Below, piece after piece: positions 9,171-18,037 of a stretch of 64,000 nucleotides of DNA. The notes beneath the pieces were generated by a model. The model ran no database searches. It was not told the DNA's origin and saw only the letters and a list, made by a program, of their open reading frames with translations. The stretch's first letter is position 1, and each line of letters starts with the position of its first letter. Source of the DNA: an uncultured Allomuricauda sp. (GTDB lineage Bacteria; Bacteroidota; Bacteroidia; Flavobacteriales; Flavobacteriaceae). The translations under genes were made by a program, and so were the position numbers. The stretch lies in assembly GCF_937884665.1 (NCBI RefSeq), contig NZ_CAKZYF010000106.1, positions 1-64,000 of the forward strand, in the 5' to 3' direction.

Positions 9171-10037
9171 GTGAATCCAGAATTAAAAACCCATCTTGAA
9201 GCCGTTCTTGGTTCTAAGGTTTTACGGTATAAATCTGTTAGCGGCGGTGATATAGCCAACGCCTATGTCATTGAAACCGCCACGAATCCTTTTTTTGTAA
9301 AAACCTCCTCGAAGCCTTGGGCAGAAAAACTTTTTAGGTCTGAATCAAGAGGTCTGAAACAATTAAAGGCGACGAAGACCATTAAGGTCCCTCAAGTATA
9401 TGCCGAAGGTGTTTTGGACCCAATTGGATATTTGGTTCTCGAATTTATTGAAAGTAAGCGACCGAGTTCAAAGGATTTTGAGCACTTGGGTCAACAGTTG
9501 GCGGCATTACATCAGGTTCCCCAACCCAACCAATTTGGTGCCCCAATTGATAATTATATTGGACATTTGCCACAGAGCAATACGATGAAAAGTAGATGGG
9601 CCACCTTTTATGTTGAACAGCGATTACTTCCACAAATTCATCTGGCCCAAAACAAAGGGCTCTTAAAAAGTGAAACTATGCCTTCAAAAGCTAAAATGGA
9701 AGAAATATGTTCTTACATTTCTGGGGATGTAATTCCCTCTCTTTTGCATGGCGATTTATGGGCAGGAAATTTTTTGATTGCTTTGGATGGAACCCCTGTA
9801 CTAATCGACCCCAGTACCTATGTTGGACATTCAGAAGTCGATTTGGCGATGAGTCGGTTGTTTGGAGGATTTGGCGCTTCCTTTTACGATGCCTACTATG
9901 AACTGATTGCACCCCATCCCGAACAAAAAGACCTTATATCAATTTATCAGCTATATTCTCTATTGGTCCACCTGAATCTTTTCGGAAGTTCTTATAAGAA
10001 TTCCGTCCTGGGCATCATCAACAAATACTTTCGCTAA
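9171..10037 (+). CDS. Fructosamine kinase family protein
   Basis: A 288-residue protein of the fructosamine/ketosamine-3-kinase family (aminoglycoside phosphotransferase fold), which phosphorylates sugars attached to protein amines and so promotes deglycation. Near residue 192 is LLHGDLWAGNFL, the catalytic HGDxxxxN loop, and VLIDPSTYVGHSEVD near residue 212 holds the metal-binding Asp. The N-terminal SGGDIANAYVI is the nucleotide-binding loop. The start must be GTG at 9171: upstream in frame there is only one ATT before a stop. AAGGAG lies at 9148-9153, rather far from it, while an ATG at 9154 opens only a six-codon ORF ending in the GTG. Length is normal for the family. Confidence 0.85.
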   Translation: MNPELKTHLEAVLGSKVLRYKSVSGGDIANAYVIETATNPFFVKTSSKPWAEKLFRSESRGLKQLKATKTIKVPQVYAEGVLDPIGYLVLEFIESKRPSSKDFEHLGQQLAALHQVPQPNQFGAPIDNYIGHLPQSNTMKSRWATFYVEQRLLPQIHLAQNKGLLKSETMPSKAKMEEICSYISGDVIPSLLHGDLWAGNFLIALDGTPVLIDPSTYVGHSEVDLAMSRLFGGFGASFYDAYYELIAPHPEQKDLISIYQLYSLLVHLNLFGSSYKNSVLGIINKYFR

Positions 10038-10045
10038 AAAAGGGA

Positions 10046-11305
10046 TTACTCACCCATTGCCGCTGCAACCGCTGCAGAAAGGCGTTTATAAGTGCCATTT
10101 TGCAATCTTTCCCGTATAGCAGAAAAAGCATCCAGCGTTTCCACAATGTCTTGCATGGTGTGTGTCGCCGTGGGAATCATCCGCAAAAGAATCAGTCCTT
10201 TTGGGATTACTGGATACACAACTATCGAACAGAATATTCCGTAGTTTTCCCTTAAATCCTTAACCAAAGCCATGGCTTCAGGAATGCTACCGTTCAAATA
10301 TACCGGGGTAACGCAGCTGGAAGTGGTTCCAATGTCGAAACCTCTTTCTTTAAGACCATTTTGAAGTGCGTCCACATTTTCCCAAAGCTTCGCCTTGAGC
10401 TCGGGCATGGTGCGCAACATATCCAGGCGCTTCAACGCTCCCTTAACATAAATCATGGGTAATGATTTTGCGAACATTTGGGAACGCAGATTGTATTTTA
10501 AATAATCGATGATTTCCTTATCGGCGGCCAAAAATGCCCCGATTCCCGCCATGGACTTCGCAAAAGTGGCAAAATATACGTCTATATCATCCTGAACTCC
10601 CTGTTCCTCGCCAGCTCCAGCACCTGTTTTTCCGAGTGTTCCAAAACCATGCGCATCGTCAACGAGCAGTCTGAATTTAAATTTTTCTTTTAACGCGACA
10701 ATTTCCCTCAGTTTCCCTTGTTCTCCGCGCATTCCAAAAACCCCTTCTGAAATGACAAGAATACCACCCCCCGTTTCTTGGGCCATTTTTGTGGCACGTT
10801 CCAAATTCTTCTCTAGACTTTCTACATCATTGTGCTTAAAAGTAAAGCGTTTTCCCACATGTAACCGAACACCATCTATAATGCAGGCGTGACAGTCAAC
10901 ATCATAAACAATTATATCATCTTTGGAGACCAAAGCGTCTATGGCAGACATTATTCCTTGATATCCAAAATTGAGGAGATACGCGGCTTCCTTGTTGACA
11001 AAATCTGCCAATTCTTCTTCCAGTTGCTCATGATAATCAGTATGCCCACTCATCATGCGGGCACCCATAGGATAAGCTGAACCATGTTGATATGCGGCAT
11101 CACCATCCACTTTTTTCACTTCGGGAAGATTCGCCAATCCCAAGTAGTCATTCACACTCCAAGTGATTACCTCTTTCCCGTGAAATTTCATTCTGTTGGA
11201 AATAGGTCCTTCCAATTTCGGGAAAACAAAATAACCTTCCGCCTGTGAAGCCCATTTTCCCAATGGACCTTTATTCTCAATAATTCTGTCAAATAAATCT
11301 CTCAT
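10046..11305 (-). CDS. capB: Alpha-oxoamine synthase, probable cysteate C-acyltransferase (CapB-like)
   Basis: A 419-residue PLP enzyme of the alpha-oxoamine synthase family (as serine palmitoyltransferase and KBL). Visible features: VNDYLGLANLP, the DCHACIIDG segment with the His that stacks on PLP, LLVDDAHGFGTLG with the PLP Asp, and FATFAKSMAGIGAF near residue 248 with the Schiff-base Lys. It condenses an amino acid with an acyl thioester. The partner is inferred as cysteate, because the next gene upstream encodes a cysteine-synthase-fold protein; together they match the CapA/CapB pair that makes 3-ketocapnine, precursor of the sulfonolipids of gliding Bacteroidota. The sequence differs clearly from typical serine palmitoyltransferase near the N-terminus. 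Serine palmitoyltransferase remains the main alternative. Confidence 0.7.
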   Translation of the reverse strand: MRDLFDRIIENKGPLGKWASQAEGYFVFPKLEGPISNRMKFHGKEVITWSVNDYLGLANLPEVKKVDGDAAYQHGSAYPMGARMMSGHTDYHEQLEEELADFVNKEAAYLLNFGYQGIMSAIDALVSKDDIIVYDVDCHACIIDGVRLHVGKRFTFKHNDVESLEKNLERATKMAQETGGGILVISEGVFGMRGEQGKLREIVALKEKFKFRLLVDDAHGFGTLGKTGAGAGEEQGVQDDIDVYFATFAKSMAGIGAFLAADKEIIDYLKYNLRSQMFAKSLPMIYVKGALKRLDMLRTMPELKAKLWENVDALQNGLKERGFDIGTTSSCVTPVYLNGSIPEAMALVKDLRENYGIFCSIVVYPVIPKGLILLRMIPTATHTMQDIVETLDAFSAIRERLQNGTYKRLSAAVAAAMGE

Positions 11306-11328
11306 CTACCGCATAGTTGGTTCAAGTG

Positions 11329-11336
11329 CAAAAATA
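11329..11336 (-). promoter_or_regulatory. Probable -7 element of the capB-like gene
   Basis: TATTTTTG on the minus strand (TAnnTTTG consensus), ending 23 nt before the ATG at 11305. No clear -33 TTTG at the right distance. It implies that the capB-like gene can be transcribed apart from capA. Confidence 0.35.
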
Positions 11337-11428
11337 TATATTTTTGGCTAGCCTGCATAATTGAAAAATATTCCATAAAAAAACGACAATGATTGACATT
11401 GTCGCTAAATATCTGATGATTGCAGTGT

Positions 11429-12469
11429 CTACTTGACGTACTCAATCTTTTTTGTAACATCATTATTCTGTAAATCCAAGAATCCTTGGTTTTCCATCCA
11501 CTCATTACTGTATACCTTGCTCATATAGCGTGAACCATGGTCTGGAAATACCACGACCACATTGCTGTCTTCCGTAAATTCACCTTCCATATCCAGCTGA
11601 TATATAGCTTGGACCGCAGCTCCGGTGGTATACCCCCCAAAGATACCTTCTGTTTTGGCCACCTTTCTGGCCATGTGGGCACTGTCCGCATCGGAAACCT
11701 TGACATATCTATCAATCGCATTGAAATCGGTGGCATCCGGAATTAGATTTTTACCTAGTCCTTCTATTCGATATGGATAGATTTCGTCACGATCAAACTC
11801 GCCAGTTTCATGAAATTTCTGAAGCACCGAACCGTATGCATCCACTCCTAAGACACGAACATTTGGATTTTGTTCTTTAAGATATCTGGCGATGCCAGAA
11901 ATGGTGCCTCCAGTTCCACTGCAAGCCACTAAATGGGTAATTTGCCCTTGGGTCTGTTCCCATATCTCTGGCCCTGTAGTTTTGTAGTGCGCTTCAATAT
12001 TCAATTCGTTGAAGTATTGATTGATGTATATGGAATCGTCTATCTCGCTGTGCAAGCGCTTCGCAACCTCATAATATGACCTCGGGTCATCTGCGCTGAC
12101 ATGGGCTGGGCAAACGTACACTTTGGCCCCCATGGAACGAAGCATATCAATCTTATCCGGTGATGACTTGGAACTCACTGCCAAGATACAATCATAACCT
12201 TTTACAATACTTACCATGGCCAAACTGAATCCAGTATTGCCAGAAGTCGTTTCAATTATAGTACTGTTTGGTCCTAAAATCCCTTTCCGCTCTGCTTCTT
12301 CAATAATATAGGAAGCTATTCTATCCTTCGCCGAATGCCCTGGATTAAAAGCTTCCAGTTTAGCATAGAAATTACCGGTCAAAGGCTCTGCGATTCGGTT
12401 GAGATGGACTAAGGGAGTACTTCCAATTAAATCAAGGATATTGCTGTAGGCATGTATCGACTTCTTCAT
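11429..12469 (-). CDS. capA: PLP-dependent cysteine synthase family protein, probable cysteate synthase (CapA-like)
   Basis: A 346-residue fold-type II PLP enzyme. It shows [23 protein letters not shown] with the PLP Lys at about residue 47, the [12 protein letters not shown] phosphate/substrate loop and the [11 protein letters not shown]-phosphate loop. Relatives make cysteine from O-acetylserine and sulfide, or cystathionine. Location 123 nt upstream of the alpha-oxoamine synthase gene suggests the CapA role: cysteate from O-phosphoserine and sulfite. It lacks a C-terminal CBS regulatory domain, so it is not a classical full-length cystathionine beta-synthase. Specificity cannot be decided from sequence alone. 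Confidence 0.68.
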   Translation of the reverse strand: MKKSIHAYSNILDLIGSTPLVHLNRIAEPLTGNFYAKLEAFNPGHSAKDRIASYIIEEAERKGILGPNSTIIETTSGNTGFSLAMVSIVKGYDCILAVSSKSSPDKIDMLRSMGAKVYVCPAHVSADDPRSYYEVAKRLHSEIDDSIYINQYFNELNIEAHYKTTGPEIWEQTQGQITHLVACSGTGGTISGIARYLKEQNPNVRVLGVDAYGSVLQKFHETGEFDRDEIYPYRIEGLGKNLIPDATDFNAIDRYVKVSDADSAHMARKVAKTEGIFGGYTTGAAVQAIYQLDMEGEFTEDSNVVVVFPDHGSRYMSKVYSNEWMENQGFLDLQNNDVTKKIEYVK

Positions 12470-12517
12470 ATTGGTTTAGATAAGGGATGCCTTTTGATAT
12501 TTCAAAATTCATCGGTG

Positions 12518-12525
12518 CAAAAATA
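12518..12525 (-). promoter_or_regulatory. Probable -7 element of the capA-like gene
   Basis: TATTTTTG on the minus strand, 49 nt before the ATG at 12469, in the short gap after the S9 peptidase gene. A matching -33 TTTG is not obvious. Confidence 0.35.
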
Positions 12526-12538
12526 GTATTTTTTCCTT

Positions 12539-14671
12539 TTATGGGGTTTTTCTTTCCAAATCCAGAATAAAGGCATATTCCTTTGCCGTTTCCTTTAAGG
12601 ATTCGAAGCGTCCTGATGCGCCACCATGACCCGCTTCCATGTTGGTGTCCAAAAAGAGAAGATTGTCATCAACCTTGAGTTCACGCAATTTGGCCACCCA
12701 CTTGGCAGGCTCCCAATATTGGACTTGGGAGTCGTGCAGTCCGGTGGAAACGTACATATTGGGATAGGTTATGGGCTCCACATTATCGTAGGGCGAGTAG
12801 GATTTCATATACGTATAATACTCCTTTTCGTTAGGATTGCCCCATTCATCATATTCCCCGGTGGTCAAAGGAATCGACTCATCCAGCATCGTGGTCACGA
12901 CATCCACAAAAGGCACTGCCGCTATGACACCATGGTATAGCTCAGGGGCCATATTGACCACAGCCCCCATTAACAGACCTCCAGCTGAACCTCCGCTGGC
13001 ATAAAGATGTTGTGGACTGGTGTAGTTTTCTGAAATCAAAAACTTAGAGCAATCAATAAAATCCGTAAAGGTGTTCTTCTTTTTTAAAAGCTTACCGTCT
13101 TCATACCAAGGTCTACCCAAATATTCTCCTCCTCGGATATGGGCAATGGCATAGATAAATCCTCTATCCAGCAAACTCAATCGAACAGATGAAAAATAGG
13201 GATCAATGGTACTTCCATAAGATCCATAGGCATATTGTAAAAGTGGACTTGTGCCGTCCATGGGGGTATTTTTGTGATACACCATGGAAATAGGAACTTG
13301 GACGCCATCCCGGGCAGTGGCCCAAACCCGTTGTGTACGATAGTTGTTCTTATCAAATTTTCCACCGAGCACCTCCAATTCCTTCAATATTGTTTTCGTT
13401 TTATTTGCCATGTCGAAATCGACTATGGTGTAGGGTGTGCCCATTTCATTGTAATAATAGCGAAATGTTCCCGTATCGAAGTCCAGATTTACGGATGGGC
13501 CAGCAACATAGGTTTCACTTTCAAAAGGCAAATAGTATTCTAGGGATTTGTCCCAACGCGCTATTTTCAGTTCGTTCAGACCGTTAGTACGTTCAGATAG
13601 CACGTAATATTCTTTAAAAATATCAACATCCTCCAACAACACGTCTTCGCGATGGGGCACAAATTCCTGCCAATATTCGGATTCAGTAGTGTCCACAGAC
13701 GTCCGCATTAGTTTGAAATTGGTGGCTCCGTCCTTGTTCGTAAGCACATAAAAACTATCTTGAAAATGGGATATAGCGTATTCCAAACCCCTTTTTCTAG
13801 CTGAAAAAACCTTAAAATCCCCATCGGGATTATCCGCTTTTAATGTTCGATACTCCGTGGTGAGCGTGCTCACTGAGCCGATAATCAAATACTCCCTGGA
13901 TTTAGACTTATATACAAAAGTGCTGAAGGTATCATCCTCTTCGTGGAATACCAATTCATCTGCTTCTGCGGGAGTGCCCAATCTGTGCTTATAAATTTTA
14001 TCGGCGCGAAGGGTTACCGGATCCTTTTTTGTATAAAAAAGTGTCTGGTTGTCGTCCGCCCAAACTGAACTTCCCGTAGTATTTTCGATGGTATCCGAAT
14101 AGATTTCCCCAGTTTCCAAGTTCTTTATTTGAATGGTATACTGCCTACGAGAAACCGTGTCCACCGCAAATGCGGCCAATTTGTTATTAGGACTGATGGA
14201 AATTCCCCTTAAGTTGAAAAAATCATGTCCCTCCGCCATTCTATTGACATCGAACATGAGCTCATCTTTATTGTCCAAAGTATCTTTACTCCTATAGTAC
14301 ATCGGATATTCCTTTCCTGTCTCGTACTTGGTCTTGTACCAGTATCCGTTCAATTTGTAAGGCACTGAAGAGTCGTCTTCTTTTATTCTGGATTTCATTT
14401 CTTGGAAAAGGCTATCCTGAAAATCTTTGGTATGGGCCGTCATTTTTTGATAATATGCATTTTCAGCATCCAGATAGTCCAAAACCGCTTGGTCTTCTCG
14501 ATTGTTCATCCAATAGTAGTTGTCAATTCGGACATCACCATGCTTTTCCAAGGATTTGGGAATCTTTTTGGCCACAGGTGGCTTTATTTCCATAGAAGTA
14601 GTATTTGTGCAAGAGCGGACAAAAGTAAGACAGAAAATCAAAAATAAGATAAGTGGTCCATTAAGTTTCAT
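12539..14671 (-). CDS. Prolyl oligopeptidase family (S9A, oligopeptidase B-like) lipoprotein
   Basis: A 710-residue serine peptidase. The N-terminus is a lipoprotein signal (hydrophobic core then VRSC, lipid Cys near residue 21), so it should be membrane-anchored outside the cytoplasm. Residues 30-440 are the seven-bladed propeller that gates access; residues 450-710 are the alpha/beta-hydrolase. The triad is visible: Ser in GGSAGG near 562, Asp in GLHDSQ near 645, His in EAGHGG near 680. Length is normal for oligopeptidase B (PtrB), which cuts short peptides after basic residues, but the lipoprotein location is typical of the Bacteroidota branch. It is divergently transcribed from ybaB. Confidence 0.9.
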   Translation of the reverse strand: MKLNGPLILFLIFCLTFVRSCTNTTSMEIKPPVAKKIPKSLEKHGDVRIDNYYWMNNREDQAVLDYLDAENAYYQKMTAHTKDFQDSLFQEMKSRIKEDDSSVPYKLNGYWYKTKYETGKEYPMYYRSKDTLDNKDELMFDVNRMAEGHDFFNLRGISISPNNKLAAFAVDTVSRRQYTIQIKNLETGEIYSDTIENTTGSSVWADDNQTLFYTKKDPVTLRADKIYKHRLGTPAEADELVFHEEDDTFSTFVYKSKSREYLIIGSVSTLTTEYRTLKADNPDGDFKVFSARKRGLEYAISHFQDSFYVLTNKDGATNFKLMRTSVDTTESEYWQEFVPHREDVLLEDVDIFKEYYVLSERTNGLNELKIARWDKSLEYYLPFESETYVAGPSVNLDFDTGTFRYYYNEMGTPYTIVDFDMANKTKTILKELEVLGGKFDKNNYRTQRVWATARDGVQVPISMVYHKNTPMDGTSPLLQYAYGSYGSTIDPYFSSVRLSLLDRGFIYAIAHIRGGEYLGRPWYEDGKLLKKKNTFTDFIDCSKFLISENYTSPQHLYASGGSAGGLLMGAVVNMAPELYHGVIAAVPFVDVVTTMLDESIPLTTGEYDEWGNPNEKEYYTYMKSYSPYDNVEPITYPNMYVSTGLHDSQVQYWEPAKWVAKLRELKVDDNLLFLDTNMEAGHGGASGRFESLKETAKEYAFILDLERKTP

Positions 14672-14675
14672 TAGA

Positions 14676-14703
14676 TTGAATTTTGCGTAATTTACTACTT
14701 TTG
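14676..14703 (+). promoter_or_regulatory. Promoter of ybaB
   Basis: TTG at 14676-14678, 17 nt, then TACTTTTG at 14696-14703, a perfect match to TAnnTTTG. Transcription should start near 14710, 20 nt before the ATG at 14730. Confidence 0.65.
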
Positions 14704-14729
14704 AAGTAGAAAATCTTTAAGCAAAAACT

Positions 14730-15056
14730 ATGTTTGGTGATTTAATGGGCATGATGGGCAAATTAAAGGAAACCCAAGAGAAAGTACAGGCCACCAAAGA
14801 GCGAATGAACACGGTATTGGTTGAGCAAAAATCTGCTGATGGACTTGTAAGGGTGACCTTGACGGCAAATCGGGAGATAAAATCCATTGAGATGGATGAC
14901 ACATTATTGGAAGATAGGGAACAACTCGAGGATTATTTGGTGCTTACTTTGAACAAGGCCCTAGAAAAAGCCACGGAAATCCAAGAAACTGAGTTAGGTG
15001 CGGTGGCAAAGGAAGGAATGCCCAATATTCCTGGGATGGGCTCTCTTTTCAAGTAG
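14730..15056 (+). CDS. YbaB/EbfC family nucleoid-associated protein
   Basis: A 108-residue DNA-binding protein. It begins with the amphipathic helix [19 protein letters not shown], followed by [27 protein letters not shown], the central beta-hairpin of the YbaB fold, and a C-terminal helix ending in a Met/Gly/Pro-rich tail ([12 protein letters not shown]). YbaB forms dimers shaped like tweezers and binds DNA without strong sequence preference. In many bacteria it sits beside dnaX and recR; here it does not. It has its own clear promoter. Confidence 0.92.
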   Translation: MFGDLMGMMGKLKETQEKVQATKERMNTVLVEQKSADGLVRVTLTANREIKSIEMDDTLLEDREQLEDYLVLTLNKALEKATEIQETELGAVAKEGMPNIPGMGSLFK

Positions 15057-15067
15057 CGCCCTTGGAT

Positions 15068-16093
15068 TCAACTAATTTCCTGCAGGGTTTTTAGCAGTAC
15101 GGCGTGCATTTCATCCGTGTAATCCAAATGGGTGACCATGCGAAGTTTCCCTTGGCCCATTCCAATAATGGAAATTTGCTTTTTTGCCAGTCGGTCCAAA
15201 AAGTCTTTTTCTGAAATCTGGGATTCGTCCAATTCAAAAATAATGATATTGGTCTCTACAGGTTCTACTTTTTTTGTGTACGGTTGTTGTGCCAACACCT
15301 GTCCTATTTCGTCCGCCTTTTGATGGTCTTCCTTCAAACGACCAATATGGTTATCCAAAGCATATATCCCCGCAGCGGCCAAGAATCCAGATTGTCGCAT
15401 ACCGCCACCAAGAACTTTACGTATCCGAAGTGCGCTATCAATCAATGTCTTATTTCCCACTAAGACAGAGCCTACGGGACAGCCCAGGCCTTTGCTCAAA
15501 CAAACACTTATGGAATCAAAGAGTGCCCCGTATTTTTTCGCGTCCTCTTCTTTTTTGACCAAGGCATTCCAAAGCCGGGCACCATCTAAATGATATTTCA
15601 GACCATTTGTAGCGCAGACTTCTTTGATTTTTTCCAACTCGGTAAACTCCCAACAAGCTCCACCTCCCTTGTTGGTCGTGTTTTCAATGCAGACCAGGCT
15701 AGTTAAAGGACTGTGATAAAAGTCGGGAGGATTGATCGATGCTTCGACCTGTGACGCTGTCATCATACCACGATGGCCATCCACCAACTTGCAGGAAACC
15801 GAACTGTTAAAGCTCACCCCACCTCCTTCATAATTGTAAACGTGGGCATATTTATCGCAAATAAGCTGATCCCCGGGTTGGGTATGCAATTTAATGGCCG
15901 TTTGATTGGTCATCGTGCCACTGGGGAAATACAAGGCGGATTCCATTCCAAAAAAATCGGCTACCCTTTCCTCCAACGCGTTTACAGAAGGATCATTTTT
16001 AAAAACATCGTCCCCAACGGGAGCCTTCATCATGGCAGCCAACATGCCAGGAGTGGGTTTGGTGACGGTATCACTGATAAGATTAATTTCCAT
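15068..16093 (-). CDS. ltaE: Low-specificity L-threonine aldolase
   Basis: A 341-residue fold-type I PLP enzyme that splits L-threonine and L-allo-threonine into glycine and acetaldehyde. It shows the family start NLISDTVTKPTPGM, GDDVFKNDPSVNALEERVA, the YNYEGGG substrate segment, LDGARLWNA with the PLP Asp, and SVCLSKGLGCPVGS with the Schiff-base Lys near residue 200. Length and motifs are normal. It stops 11 nt from the convergent ybaB stop codon. No operon partner is apparent: the next minus-strand gene ends about 90 nt downstream of nothing related to glycine metabolism. Confidence 0.93.
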   Translation of the reverse strand: MEINLISDTVTKPTPGMLAAMMKAPVGDDVFKNDPSVNALEERVADFFGMESALYFPSGTMTNQTAIKLHTQPGDQLICDKYAHVYNYEGGGVSFNSSVSCKLVDGHRGMMTASQVEASINPPDFYHSPLTSLVCIENTTNKGGGACWEFTELEKIKEVCATNGLKYHLDGARLWNALVKKEEDAKKYGALFDSISVCLSKGLGCPVGSVLVGNKTLIDSALRIRKVLGGGMRQSGFLAAAGIYALDNHIGRLKEDHQKADEIGQVLAQQPYTKKVEPVETNIIIFELDESQISEKDFLDRLAKKQISIIGMGQGKLRMVTHLDYTDEMHAVLLKTLQEIS

Positions 16094-16179
16094 TTCAAGG
16101 CAAAATATAGGGCAAATATCAACCTGAAAAAATAAATTTCAATTTAAAGCAGCGTTTTTTCTCCGGGAGTTTGCCTAAG

Positions 16180-17823
16180 CTATCCCCTAACAAGCTTGGG
16201 AAGTATGTAGTCTGAAAGGATTTTTTCCGGCTGTCTCAACAACTGGCCCTTTCTGTAGTTCCCAGAAGTTATCACCACAACGGTATCCAATTCAGGAAGA
16301 ATAAAAATATATTGCCCGCCATTGCCCCTGGCTTCCACTGAAGAAATTGTTTTCCCATCGATTTCATAGGGCTGGTGCCACCAAAAATAGCCGTACTCAT
16401 TTTTGTCGGATACATTTTCCAAACGGGTGTGTTTTTCGAAAGAGGCGTTGACCCATTCCTCCGATAGAATCCGTTTTCCTTCCCAAACTCCTTTATTCAT
16501 GTAAAGTTGCCCTAGCTTCAGCATATCCCTTGGGGTCAAATACAGACCTCCCCCGAAATATGGGATTCCCGTATCATCTGCGTTCATAATGTAATTTGTG
16601 ATACCTAAAGGAGCAAAAAGCTTCTCTTGTATGTAGAATGAAAGAGGTTTTCCCAAGCGTTCATTCAAATACACCCCAGATAAGAAAGGATCGGCAGACT
16701 TATATCGCGTTGTTGTCCCCGAAGCGTGGGCCAGCGGAGCTTCCAATACCGTTTTTAGCCAATTGTCTGACTCTTGATACGTACTTTCATAGACATTGAT
16801 TCCAGAACGCATCGTCAATAGATCGACTAGGCGGATATTGGATTTTTCTTCGTCTTTAGTATATTGATATTTTGATGGCAAATGTGGATAAACCTTTTGT
16901 TCCACATTTTCTATTATTCCATCGTCAATGGCGATTCCGATAATGGTAGAACCCCAACTTTTTGCTGCGGAACGCATGTCATGTGGTATTTCAGAGTTAA
17001 AACCGTTGAAATAGACTTCGTACGTAATTTGCCCTTTTTCTGCGATGATCACACACTCCGTTCCTTCTAGCGTGTTGTTCAAAACATCTTTTTCCAATTC
17101 TGGAAAGGATAAAGGTTTGCTCGCTACTTTCCAGCCATCCGCTTTCAAAGAATCTTTTTTGCCTAAAATTACCTGTTGTTCTGTATTCTCTTCCGCTTTT
17201 TTGTAGGTAATTGAGGCAACGGTAAGGTCTCCGAAGCCAATGTCCATTATGATTTCAGAATTCTTTAGCAAGCCTTTATAATCAAGTCCTGTTTTATAAT
17301 CCGTAAAAGAGATGGAATCTTTCTGCTTCTTAAATTTCATACACCACAAGGTGCCCAGAATAGGATATGCTGGATACTCTTCCTCATTTTCATCCACTCC
17401 TCTTATTTCAAGTTCATAGGCTTGTGGTTGGAGATAATGAATTTTTGAAATATCCCATACTCCCGTGTACCCTTCTTTATCTTTTCTGAGAACGATTGGG
17501 TAAAAATCCCCATTTAGTCGCATAAAGCCTGATATTTTGGTCTTATCCGAACTGAGCTCTCCCGTAAAAACCAATTTAGGGGACAATGAAAGGTTTATTT
17601 GAGTTCTAAATCGAAATGCCTCATCAAAAATTATGTGGTCGTTCGAAACTTTGAAGTGGCCTTTTCCATTTTTCTCGGTATTGACCGTTACCCTAAAATT
17701 AAAAGGATTTTCATTCTCGGTTTTCCCGGTCCATTCCCCAATGTAGGTTTTAAGATTTTGTTGGCTATATCCGAAAAAAGTAATAAAAAATAAAAAGGAT
17801 AGTGTACAAAGTGGTTTTGACAT
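16180..17823 (-). CDS. Secreted serine hydrolase, class C beta-lactamase fold (NylB-like)
   Basis: A 547-residue exported protein. Residues 1-20 are a signal peptide. Residues 22 to about 240 form a beta-rich N-terminal region without recognised motif (possibly a lipocalin-like or carbohydrate-binding unit). The C-terminal 300 residues are a beta-lactamase/esterase fold: SAAK is the SxxK nucleophile motif (near residue 288), and YKSADPFLSG resembles the YxS motif of 6-aminohexanoate-dimer hydrolases rather than YxN of class C lactamases. GNGGQYIF near the end replaces the KTG box, as in NylB-like hydrolases. So it is more likely an esterase or amide hydrolase than a resistance enzyme. Substrate unknown. 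Confidence 0.8.
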   Translation of the reverse strand: MSKPLCTLSFLFFITFFGYSQQNLKTYIGEWTGKTENENPFNFRVTVNTEKNGKGHFKVSNDHIIFDEAFRFRTQINLSLSPKLVFTGELSSDKTKISGFMRLNGDFYPIVLRKDKEGYTGVWDISKIHYLQPQAYELEIRGVDENEEEYPAYPILGTLWCMKFKKQKDSISFTDYKTGLDYKGLLKNSEIIMDIGFGDLTVASITYKKAEENTEQQVILGKKDSLKADGWKVASKPLSFPELEKDVLNNTLEGTECVIIAEKGQITYEVYFNGFNSEIPHDMRSAAKSWGSTIIGIAIDDGIIENVEQKVYPHLPSKYQYTKDEEKSNIRLVDLLTMRSGINVYESTYQESDNWLKTVLEAPLAHASGTTTRYKSADPFLSGVYLNERLGKPLSFYIQEKLFAPLGITNYIMNADDTGIPYFGGGLYLTPRDMLKLGQLYMNKGVWEGKRILSEEWVNASFEKHTRLENVSDKNEYGYFWWHQPYEIDGKTISSVEARGNGGQYIFILPELDTVVVITSGNYRKGQLLRQPEKILSDYILPKLVRG

Positions 17824-18037
17824 TTTACTAAAATTTGAGTAAGGAGTCTTTTTTTAAATCGCTGTTACAGTTTTTAGTGAATTCCAAAAAAGTTTTATAC
17901 GACACAACCGAAATAGGAAGCGAAGTAAATGAACAAAGATGATTCACCGGGCAAATAGGGCCTATTGGCCTATATTCCAAATCAGCAAGGATTGCGGCAG
18001 GCATATCGATGCCTACGGGATACAGGTCCAAAAACAG

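Noticed and set aside
16180-17823. Beta-lactamase resistance gene
   Set aside because: Motifs fit an esterase or NylB-like hydrolase (YKS in place of YxN, no KTG box).
17828-18031. A 67-codon minus-strand ORF filling the gap between the NylB-like and metalloprotease genes
   Set aside because: It begins at a TTG, resembles no family I know and lies in a gap with no promoter element; treated as non-coding.
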